The position numbers were made by a program, and so were the translations under genes. A stretch of DNA of 33,818 nucleotides from Candidatus Methanomethylophilaceae archaeon (GTDB taxonomy: Archaea; Thermoplasmatota; Thermoplasmata; Methanomassiliicoccales; Methanomethylophilaceae): positions 1 through 33,818 of the forward strand of contig JAFYAH010000039.1 of NCBI GenBank assembly GCA_017540825.1, written 5' to 3'. The notes beneath the pieces were generated by a model. It had not been told where the DNA came from, did not search any database, and saw only the letters and a list, made by a program, of their open reading frames with translations. Within the stretch, counting starts at the first letter, position 1. Every line of letters begins with the position of its first letter. Below, in pieces: positions 25,449 to 32,613 of the stretch.

Positions 25449-25616
25449 TCAAGGTCCCATGAACCCGCATTTCTTGCATTCGTAGGGGACGCCCTGGTCG
25501 CGGCACTGGTCGCACCTTCCGATCTCGTACTCCCCGCACTTGGGGCATTTGAAGAAGGTGTTGCCGTGCCCGACGAGCCTCTTACCACAGGAAGAGCATA
25601 TCTTGTCGGCTGCCAT
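25449..25616 (-). CDS. Small zinc-ribbon protein (HVO_2753-like)
   Basis: A 55-aa protein with four CxxC pairs: CSSCGK, CPKCGE, CDQCRD and CKKCGF, enough to bind two zinc ions. It belongs to the archaeal family typified by the Haloferax protein HVO_2753 and is regularly found next to aEF-1 beta; it probably binds RNA or the translation machinery. I chose ATG 25616 (MAADKICSSCGK); a longer upstream frame is not conserved. CTTATATAC about 25 nt upstream on the minus strand (25639-25647) indicates a leaderless transcript. Stop TGA. Confidence 0.88.
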   Translation of the reverse strand: MAADKICSSCGKRLVGHGNTFFKCPKCGEYEIGRCDQCRDQGVPYECKKCGFMGP

Positions 25617-25775
25617 GCGCGAGCGATTACAGTCATCGTATATAAGAGGGATGTTTAAAAGAACGATTCCGCTTCCGAGGGCGCGTTTATCTGGCGGATC
25701 GTCATATGGGAGGCCCTCGTCGTCCGGGCGCACTGTTGATAAGCCTGCACGCGATTCGGCGTCCGGTGGATCCAG
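25617..25775. promoter_or_regulatory. Divergent promoter between zinc-ribbon and DUF89 genes
   Basis: The minus-strand TATA box lies at 25639-25647. For the plus strand GTTTAAAAG near 25650 and GTTGATAAG near 25736 are the candidates; GGTGGA just before the GTG at 25776 is a weak ribosome binding site. Confidence 0.45.
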
Positions 25776-26663
25776 GTGAAGATACAAGCCGACTGCGTCC
25801 CGTGCCTCATGAAACGCGTGCTCTTCCAAGCTAGGCTGGACGGGCGCGCAGACGAACTCGCCTCCGTCGACGCGGGGCTGAAGGCCCTCGCCGCCAATAT
25901 CGATCCCTGCAAGGCTACGACGGACGTCTCCACCGCTGTCCACGAGGCCGCCTATTCCAAGCTCCCCACGGACGACCCATACAGGGAGATGAAGGCCCGT
26001 GCGGACAGGATCGCCGACGGCTTGTCATCGCGCGCCCAGAGCTTCGTGGACTCCTCCGAGGACAGGCTCCGCGCAGCCCTCCTGGTCTCGGCGGTCGGGA
26101 ACATAATGGACTTCGGCTCCGCCGCGCAGGCCGTCGACAGCCCCGAGGAGTTCGAGGCGATGTTCGACGACCTGATCGCCCAAGGGCTCGGCCTATACGA
26201 CGAGGGGAGGATAGGCTCTCTGCTGGCAGGCGCCGAGAGGGTCGTCTACTTCTTCGACAACTGCGGCGAGTCGCAGCTGGACAGGGTGCTGATAAGGGAG
26301 CTCCGCAGGAGAGGGAAGCGCGTCACCGGCGTGGTCCGCGGAAAGAGCATCCTGAACGACGTGACCAGGGAGGACGCCGAGAGGTCCGGCCTGGGCTACG
26401 ATCTGGACGAGATCGTGGACACGGGCGGGTTCTACGTCGGCGTGGACTGGTCGCACCTCCCGAAGCCCCTGGAGGACGCCCTTTCAGGGTCCGACCTAGT
26501 CATAATGAAGGGGATGGCCAACTACGAGTGCACGTCCGAGGTGTCCCTTCCCGTCCCGGTCATCCACGTTCTCCGCGCGAAGTGCCTCCCGGTGTCCAGG
26601 TCCATAGGGGTCCCCCAGGGCACCAACGCGGTCTTCGCGGTCCTCGACGGGAGGAGGATGCGA
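25776..26663 (+). CDS. DUF89/ARMT1-like metal-dependent phosphatase, ends CGA-TGA
   Basis: A 295-aa protein of the DUF89 family, metal-dependent phosphatases thought to remove damaged or side-product phosphometabolites. Seen: CVPCLMKRVLFQARL at the N-terminus, AALLVSAVGNIMDFGS, the metal-site segments FFDNCGESQLDRVLI (Asp-Asn) and LVIMKGMANYECTSE, and IHVLRAKCLPVSRSIGVP. GTG 25776 is the only start that keeps the conserved N-terminus. The frame ends ATG CGA TGA: CGA at 26661-26663, TGA at 26664-26666. If CGA is the stop, it overlaps the next ATG as CGATG, like the TGATG overlap at 7080. It is translationally coupled to the nucleotidyltransferase. Confidence 0.85.
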
Positions 26664-27676
26664 TGAAGGCCCGCCAGGCGGTGATAATGGTCGGCGGGAA
26701 AGGCACCAGGCTCCGCCCCCTCACCGAGACCTGCCCCAAGCCGGTGCTGCCGGTCGCGGGGAAGCCCTGCATCTGGTACCTGATGAGGTCCATGGCCAGG
26801 GCGGGGGTGGAGGAGATAATCCTCGCCTGCGGGTACCGCTCGGAGATGATAGAGCAGGCTCTCGGGGACGGCAGCGACCTGGGCGTCAGGATAACGTACA
26901 CTTACGAGGACGAGCCCAGGGGCACCGGCGGGGCTCTGAAGCTCATAGAGGGCATGCTGGACCCCGTCTTCATTGCTTCGAACGGCGACGTCTTCGCCGA
27001 CATAGACCTGGACGGCCAGGTCGCTCGCCACCTCGAGACGGGGGCGGACGTCACGGTCGCGCTCACTCCAGTCCCCAACCCCTGGGAGTTCGGGGTCGCC
27101 CGCATAGCGGATGACGGGTCCATATCCGAGTTCAGAGAGGGCCTGAAGCCGGGGCAGACGTTCTCCGACCTGATAAACGCAGGCGTGTACGTCGTCGACA
27201 AGAAGGTGCTCGCCGGGATCCCGGAGGGCAGGTTCTACGACTTCTCCAAGGAGCTCTTCCCGAAGATCATAGCCGAAGGCGGCAAGCTGATGGGGTTCCC
27301 GCTGTCCGGGACGTGGATGGACGTGGGTAGGCCGTCAGACTACCTCAAGGCGAACCTGCACGTCGCTTCGGGGAAGGGGAGCGAGGGCGCCGTGGAGCGG
27401 AGCTCCCTCCAGGGTCGCGTCTTCGTCGGAAAGGGCGCCGCGGTTTCGGAATCGGAGCTGTCCGACTCCGTGGTCATGGAGGGCGCCTCGGTGCGCGGCT
27501 CCCGTCTCTCTCGTGCGGTGGTCCTGCCTGGGAGCAAAGTGGAGGGATCCGAGGTCCGGGACAGCATAATCGGGTCGGGATGCGTAGTCGAAGGGGCCGT
27601 GGTGAGGAACTCGGTCCTCGGCGAGGGCGAGGCCGTCAGGCCGGGAGAGGTCAGGGACGACGGGCGCAAGGTCCGA
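26663..27676 (+). CDS. Sugar-1-phosphate nucleotidyltransferase (HddC-like), ends at CGA
   Basis: A 337-aa enzyme with the nucleotidyltransferase core and a left-handed beta-helix tail. VIMVGGKGTRLRPLTETCPKPVLPVAGKP is the nucleotide-binding and catalytic loop, FIASNGDVFADID the sugar/metal Asp, SGTWMDVGRPSDYLKAN the C-terminal mark of the core; from about 230 onward the hexapeptide repeats (VMEGASVRGSRLSRAVVLPGSKVEGSEVRDSIIGSGCVV) follow. With hddA, gmhA and gmhB nearby, transfer of GMP to D-glycero-D-manno-heptose 1-phosphate is the best guess; mannose- or glucose-1-phosphate are alternatives. The frame ends at CGA 27674-27676 after DDGRKV. With the standard code it would run antisense through the GT2 gene to 27880. 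GGGAGGAGG lies just upstream of the ATG. Confidence 0.82.
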
Positions 27677-27681
27677 GGTCG
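27674..27681. other. Second pair of facing CGA stop codons (convergent genes)
   Basis: Plus-strand CGA at 27674-27676 ends the nucleotidyltransferase and minus-strand CGA at 27681-27679 ends the glycosyltransferase. Only 2 nt lie between them. Neither strand has another stop codon near here. Confidence 0.8.
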
Positions 27682-28566
27682 CACCTTCTTGGTGCTCTCC
27701 ACGGGGTCCCAGACGCTCATGTCAGCGTTGCCCTCCTCGACGAACCTCCTGGCTGCGGAGCGAGCTTTCAGCTCCATCCTGGCGGCGTATGCGAACTTGA
27801 ACGGGTGGAATCCCAGGTCGCGGAAGGCTCCGAACGCCGCCTTGACGACCCACCAGGTGTTCCAGGAGGGGTCCGCATAGCCCTGCCTCTTCTTCATGAA
27901 GCATTCGCCGATGTTTATGCGCGTCCTCTGCTTGAGGAAGTCCTCCTCCGTCTCGGGGCCCCTTATGCTCACCGTGGCCTCCGGGACGTACACGCACCTG
28001 TATCCCGCCCGCTCCATGTGCATCCTAAGCAGCGGCTCGTCGGCCTGCTGGTCCTCGGGAAGGCGGACGACTATGTCGCGGAAGGCGATCAGCTCGCCCA
28101 GCTTCGGGCAGAACCGGGAGATGTTGTGGTGCATGGACCAGATGACGTGGTCGGCGAACCCCACCTTGCTGCCCTTGTCGTTGGTGGGGATGGGGCGCCC
28201 GCCTGTCATCCCGACGTCGTCGTCGCGGAACGGCTCGAGGAGGCTGCGCAGCGAGTCTTCGGACGAGAGGATGCTGTCGGCGTTAAGCATGACCGCTATG
28301 CCGCAGGTCTTGGCGTCCAGGAACGCGTTGATCGCAGAGTTCTTGCCCTCTCTGCTCTCCTGGCGGATCAGGGCGATCTCGTTGTGCTCCTTCTGCAGAG
28401 AGCGGACTATGTCGTCCGTGCCGTCCGTGCTCCCGCTGGAGACGACGATCACCTCCTTCACGCGGAAGCGGCCCGTGCGCTGAGAAAAGACGGAGCGGAT
28501 GCTCCTCCCGATGCTGCGCGCCTCGTTGTACGCGCAAATCCCCACGGCCACCTCCTCGGGTTTCAT
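27679..28566 (-). CDS. Family 2 glycosyltransferase, ends at CGA
   Basis: A 295-aa GT2 enzyme (GT-A fold) that transfers a sugar from an activated donor. VAVGICAYNEARSIGRSIRSVF is the nucleotide site, SSGSTDGTDDIVRSLQ and LNADSILSSEDSLRSLLEPF hold the metal-binding DxD-type region (NADS here), and DQQADEPLLRMHMERAGY the catalytic part. It may have a short hydrophobic C-terminal region but no clear membrane helix. I prefer ATG 28566 (MKPEEVAVG) to ATG 28590 because TTTTTAAG lies about 30 nt upstream of it. The frame ends at CGA 27681-27679 after DPVESTKKV. All 295 codons were read and contain no other CGA; with the standard code it would extend to 27340. Confidence 0.85.
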
Positions 28567-28771
28567 CTGCTTCCAGGCCCATCCCGTCATGTCTTAAAAA
28601 CTGTGCCACGACCGTGCCATCGGACGGCGATGGCCGTGATTGTCGAACGAAAGCGTTATCCTCTTTGTACATCTATATATATCTGAATCTCGTAGCCCCG
28701 CACGTTTCAGTCGTCGCGGGACAAGGTCGGTTCGATGGTACGAATCTCTTCGGCCGACGGAAGGTGAATTG
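28567..28771. promoter_or_regulatory. Divergent promoters of GT2 and the heptose operon
   Basis: On the minus strand the GT2 TATA-like TTTTTAAG is at 28596-28603. On the plus strand CTATATATATC at 28673-28683 is a strong box A; the leader before the ATG at 28772 is about 65 nt and ends in GGAAGGTGA, a good ribosome binding site. Confidence 0.55.
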
Positions 28772-29788
28772 ATGGATGGGGTACACTACAGGGCAAGGGC
28801 ACCTTTAAGAATAGGACTGGCGGGCGGAGGCACCGACGTCGATCCTTACGCCACGGAGAAGGGCGGAATCGTTCTCAACACCACTATAAACAGGTACGCC
28901 TATTGCACGATTCGCCCCACCGACGACGGCATCGCGTTCGTACATTCCCAGGAGAACGGCGACTCCGTAGCCAACCTAGGGGACGGGCCGCTCAAGCTCA
29001 ACAAGAACGAGCTCGCGGAGGTCGTCGCCAACCATTTCGGCATCAAGGACGGGTTCTCGATGGACCTCCATTCCGAGGCTCCTCCCGGATCCGGGCTCGG
29101 CGGCTCCTCCACCGTCATCGTCTCCATCATCTCCGCCGTCTGCAAATGGAGAGGCTGCGAGATGTCCGGCATGGACATGGCCAAGCTCGCCTACCATCTC
29201 GAGAGGAAGGAGCTGGGCCTCAAGGGAGGGCGCCAGGACCAGTACGCCGCCGTCTTCGGCGGATTCAACCTGATGAGGTTCAACGGCGACGACGTCGCGG
29301 TGGACCCGGTCCACGTCAGCCAGGACGTCATCAACGAGCTCCAGGCCCGCACGCTCCTCTGCTACACCGGCACCACCCGCGAGTCCGCCGACATCATCGA
29401 GTCCCAGGTCGACGCCTTCAAGAAAGGCGACAACGAGAGGGCGCTGGACGAGTCCAAGAGGATCGCCGTGGACATGGCGAAGGCCCTCGGGAGCGGGGAC
29501 ATAGACGAGGCGGGCAGGCTCCTGCACACCTCCTGGCAGTACAAGAAGCAGTTCTCCAGCAAGATTACCAACCCTCTCATAGACGCCATGTACAACAAGG
29601 CCATCGAGGCGGGCGCCATAGGGGGCAAGGTCTCGGGCGCGGGAGGGGGCGGATTCATGTTCTTCATCTGCGACTGCAATAGCAAGTATAATGTGGCGAA
29701 AGCCATTACGGATGCCAACAAGAAGGCCATCGTCAAGGATTTCATGTTCGAGCCTGGCGGCGTGACTTCTTGGAGGTACCCCAAATGA
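28772..29788 (+). CDS. hddA: D-glycero-alpha-D-manno-heptose-7-phosphate kinase (HddA-type GHMP kinase)
   Basis: A 338-aa GHMP kinase. RARAPLRIGLAGGGTDVDPYATEKGGIVLNTTI is the HddA-type N-terminus; PPGSGLGGSSTVIV (about residues 108-121) is the ATP loop; SGAGGGGFMFFI is the third motif. HddA phosphorylates heptose 7-phosphate at C1 on the way to GDP-heptose. It is followed by gmhA with ATGA overlap, so the genes are coupled. GGAAGGTGA precedes the ATG. Stop TGA, no CGA codons. Assignment to heptose rather than another GHMP sugar rests on the gene context. Confidence 0.85.
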   Translation: MDGVHYRARAPLRIGLAGGGTDVDPYATEKGGIVLNTTINRYAYCTIRPTDDGIAFVHSQENGDSVANLGDGPLKLNKNELAEVVANHFGIKDGFSMDLHSEAPPGSGLGGSSTVIVSIISAVCKWRGCEMSGMDMAKLAYHLERKELGLKGGRQDQYAAVFGGFNLMRFNGDDVAVDPVHVSQDVINELQARTLLCYTGTTRESADIIESQVDAFKKGDNERALDESKRIAVDMAKALGSGDIDEAGRLLHTSWQYKKQFSSKITNPLIDAMYNKAIEAGAIGGKVSGAGGGGFMFFICDCNSKYNVAKAITDANKKAIVKDFMFEPGGVTSWRYPK

Positions 29789-30339
29789 CAGATTCCATAC
29801 AAGACGAGCTGTCCAGGAGCTCCAGCATCATATCCCGCATAGAGCCTGCCAGGATACGCGCGGCCGCCGACGTCCTGATAGAGGCCTTCAAGAACGGCAA
29901 CCAGGCCATCTTCATGGGGAACGGAGGCTCCTCCGCCGACGCCCAGCACATCGCCGCGGAGTTCTCCGGAAGGTATCTCGTGGACCGCCCCGCCCTGCCG
30001 GGGGTCTGCCTCTCCAACATCGCCCCCGTGACCGCCATAGGGAACGACTACAGCTTCAGCATAGTGTTCAAGAGGCAGATAGAGGCCATCTGCCGCAGAG
30101 GGGACGTGGCCGTCTGCTATTCGACGTCCGGGAACTCCGAGAACGTCATCCTCGCAGCGGAGGAGGCCCATGCCCGCGGCGCCAAGGTGATATCCTTCAC
30201 AGGGGACTGCGGGAAGCTCAGGGACATCGCGGACGTGGCGGTGATCATCCCCACCAAGGAGACCCCGCGCGTGCAGGAGGGATACCTCTGCGCGTCCCAC
30301 ATCGTATGCGGCATAGTAGAGCGGGAGCTGTTCGGCAGC
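29785..30339 (+). CDS. gmhA: Phosphoheptose isomerase GmhA (SIS domain), ends at CGA
   Basis: A 184-aa SIS-domain isomerase that turns sedoheptulose 7-phosphate into D-glycero-D-manno-heptose 7-phosphate. Seen: FMGNGGSSADAQHIAAEFSGRYLVDRPALP (substrate phosphate site), VCYSTSGNSENVILAAEEA and the C-terminal helix SHIVCGIVERELF. The length (184 aa) is that of normal free GmhA. A CGA at 30337-30339 sits right at the end of that helix and directly before the HAD domain. With the standard code the two would be one 364-aa fusion. I annotate two proteins but readthrough is possible because no good start for the HAD part follows. Confidence 0.78.
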
Positions 30340-30828
30340 CGAGCCGTCTTCGTGGACAGGGACGACACGCTCGCCCCCAACGTCCCGTACTGCAGCGACC
30401 CCGACCTCTTCGTCCCGTACGACGACGTCCCGAGGGGAATAGCCAGGCTGAAGGAGGCGGGCTTCCTGGTCATAGTGGTGACCAACCAGTCCGGGCTCGG
30501 GCGCGGGTACTTCGACGAGCACACTCTGTCGTCCATCCATTCCAAGCTGTTCAAGGTCGTGGAGGCCGGCGGAGGCCGCATAGACGACGTGTTCTACTGC
30601 CCTCACCGCCCGGACGAGGGGTGCGGATGCCGCAAGCCCCGCACAGGCATGGGGGCGGCCGCTGTCAGGAAGCACTCAATCAACCCTTTCCAGTCGTACA
30701 TGGTCGGAGACTCTGACGCCGACATGGAGTTCGGCCGCCACATGGGGTGCAAGACGTTCCGCGTCGGGAAGGGCGTCACGTTCTCAGACGCGGTTGATTT
30801 CATACTGGATGATGCAAGGCCTCGCCGA
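30340..30828 (+). CDS. gmhB: HAD-family heptose bisphosphatase GmhB, ends at CGA
   Basis: A HAD-IIIA phosphatase of about 163 aa that removes the C7 phosphate from heptose 1,7-bisphosphate. AVFVDRDDTLAPN is the nucleophile motif (DxD), VVTNQSGLGRGYF motif II, the zinc loop CPHRPDEGCGCRKP and MVGDSDADMEFG the last motif. The end VDFILDDARPR is followed by CGA (30826-30828); the standard frame continues 16 codons of no family sequence. The beginning is uncertain: the only start after the CGA at 30337 is GTG 30352, which removes the first beta strand (AVFV). Either it starts there or it is made as a readthrough fusion with GmhA. Coordinates here cover the whole domain. Confidence 0.78.
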
Positions 30829-30988
30829 CATCCCTCCAGCTCGTGGCGAGCCGAGGGATCTCGCCGCGGAGAATAAGGGGGCTACTTCTCATCAGGGCTT
30901 AAGGGCACTGCGCAAAGACGCTTCACTTACGAATTGTGTGTTTACAGTCGGGTTTTTTTTTATATATTTCAAAGGGATTTTTACATAC
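30829..30988 (+). promoter_or_regulatory. Promoter region of the second surface protein
   Basis: GGCGAG (30845-30850) pairs with CTCGCC (30860-30865), a small hairpin after gmhB. The 27-nt segment 30918-30944 resembles 207-233 (23 of 27 identical). TTTTTTTTATATATTT at 30953-30968 holds the TATA box, about 25 nt before the ATG at 30989. Confidence 0.5.
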
Positions 30989-32110
30989 ATGAGGTTGATT
31001 ATCCCGCTATTGATTCTAGCATGTGTGGTGGTCGTGGCAATAGCACTTCAGCTGGATGATGGCAATGCGGCAGACGTCGAGGATACTACCGTGGATACGA
31101 TCTCATGCTACGGCATTGCCGTGTTGAGCGACGGCTCGATACCGTCCGAACTAGGTTCGGTACTCGAATCTTTCAAGATACCTTACCATACTATTTCGTC
31201 GCTGGATGTTTCGGAACCTATCACCATAATCACTTCTACAGCGGAAGGGATGAACGAGAAGGAGTTTTTAGAGAACATAAAAAAAGCGGTTGACAACGGG
31301 AATCTTCTGATGTCATTTGAAGCCGACATAGAATGGGGCAGTACAGGTCTGCCTATGTCTTATTCGAAGGAGGCTCCCGTCAATTACGTCTACAAATACA
31401 AGAACTGCATGAAGTGCTATTCGTGCAATATCGATTCTTCCAGAGCGATCGCTCATTGTTTACTGAAATTGGACAAGCAATTGGAGCAATTCCCTCTTTT
31501 TACACACGAATATGGTGGGGAGCTGGGTTCTGAGATAGAGGCTCACGGGTATTTTGAGAACCAAGGGTACGGATGCACTACGATAGGTACAGATTATTTT
31601 ATTCTTCCTGATGTAAATGACGACTATGGCTATGTTTCTACAAGATATTATGCGGAAATAGACCCTGACAATGGATCGCGCAATTCGGGTCTAGACGTTA
31701 ATTCAAACTGTACCGGGGCATATTGGATGATGAAATACGGTCCGCAGACAACATCTGGGACGTATACGACTCAAAACGGAGTGACAATATCCCTGACTTC
31801 CAGCGAGGCAGGTTTTTCATATACAGGTTCTTGGTCTTATTCTACGCCCGATGTGGTGATATATAATGATTCCAGCACTATTAATAAGCGTCTGAGCATA
31901 GCACACAACATAGATGAGCACAGGGATGTCGGTAATCACACATATTATGTCGAGCCTGGAAAACTTATGAAGATCCCGGTCGGAAACGACTATGTGAACG
32001 TCGATTCCTATCAGGCTCAATTTTGCCATTATTATGATTTTTTGGGTCTTTATGGTTTTTACAATAATGCAAACACATCGATAACAACGACCATCCCTAT
32101 AGGCGCGTGA
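30989..32110 (+). CDS. Membrane-anchored extracellular protein, paralogue of 11448-12569
   Basis: A 373-aa protein with an N-terminal membrane anchor (LIIPLLILACVVVVAIAL) and a Tyr/Ser/Asn-rich outside domain. EPITIITSTAEGMNEKEFLENIKKAVDNGNLL resembles the same region in the protein at 11448-12569; the C-terminal strands also match and both are exactly 373 aa. A cluster of cysteines (NCMKCYSCN) may form disulfides or bind metal. It is much lower in GC than its neighbours, as in fast-evolving or transferred surface proteins. Function unknown. It ends in TGA, so it gives an independent check of where the paralogue should stop. No CGA codon. Confidence 0.7.
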   Translation: MRLIIPLLILACVVVVAIALQLDDGNAADVEDTTVDTISCYGIAVLSDGSIPSELGSVLESFKIPYHTISSLDVSEPITIITSTAEGMNEKEFLENIKKAVDNGNLLMSFEADIEWGSTGLPMSYSKEAPVNYVYKYKNCMKCYSCNIDSSRAIAHCLLKLDKQLEQFPLFTHEYGGELGSEIEAHGYFENQGYGCTTIGTDYFILPDVNDDYGYVSTRYYAEIDPDNGSRNSGLDVNSNCTGAYWMMKYGPQTTSGTYTTQNGVTISLTSSEAGFSYTGSWSYSTPDVVIYNDSSTINKRLSIAHNIDEHRDVGNHTYYVEPGKLMKIPVGNDYVNVDSYQAQFCHYYDFLGLYGFYNNANTSITTTIPIGA

Positions 32111-32230
32111 CATTATCTGTTTTATTGGCAAAACCATCTTTAACTGCAGGAAATCCCCGATCCGAGTCGATTTTATGCAGGTACAACCTATAAGTATGCG
32201 AGCATGGGTTACACGCACCAAGGTGCAGCC

Positions 32231-32593
32231 ATGTATGTCATCTCGCTGATCGTCAAGAACGAGTTCGGAGTCATGCAGAGGGTCATGGGGGAGTTCACCC
32301 GCAACAAGATCAACGTCGAGACCATAGTCGTCGGCAAGTGCGAGCTCCCCGGCAAGTCCCGCATAGTCCTTTCGGTCGTGGACAAGGCGGTCGCAGAGGT
32401 GGCTATCGGAAGGCTGCGGAAGCTCCAGGACGTCTACGACACAGAGCTCGTCCCGGAGTCCGGGCAGTCGGCTTACGCCCTGCTCTCGACGTCCAGCGGC
32501 AACGTGGGCGTCGTCGGAGGCTCCGACCAGGTGGAAGAGCTCATAGAGCGCAGCAAGCCCGAGAGGTATGTCAAGGCGCTGAACGCCCTTTAA
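32231..32593 (+). CDS. ACT-domain protein, acetolactate synthase small-subunit-like
   Basis: A 120-aa protein starting MYVISLIVKNEFGVMQRVMGEFTRNKINVETIVVGKCE, the ACT domain of the IlvN/IlvH type that senses branched-chain amino acids. It lies 20 nt ahead of the branched-chain aminotransferase. It has only one ACT domain and no catalytic subunit nearby, so it could serve a distant acetolactate synthase or act alone. ACCTATAAGTA (32187-32197) predicts transcription start near 32213, which favours ATG 32231 over ATG 32204. Stop TAA. Confidence 0.8.
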   Translation: MYVISLIVKNEFGVMQRVMGEFTRNKINVETIVVGKCELPGKSRIVLSVVDKAVAEVAIGRLRKLQDVYDTELVPESGQSAYALLSTSSGNVGVVGGSDQVEELIERSKPERYVKALNAL

Positions 32594-32613
32594 GCATCTA
32601 GCAAGGTGAAGAA

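Noticed and set aside
25617-25943. N-terminal extension of the zinc-ribbon protein
   Set aside because: Runs over the promoter and antisense to the DUF89 gene; family starts at 25616.
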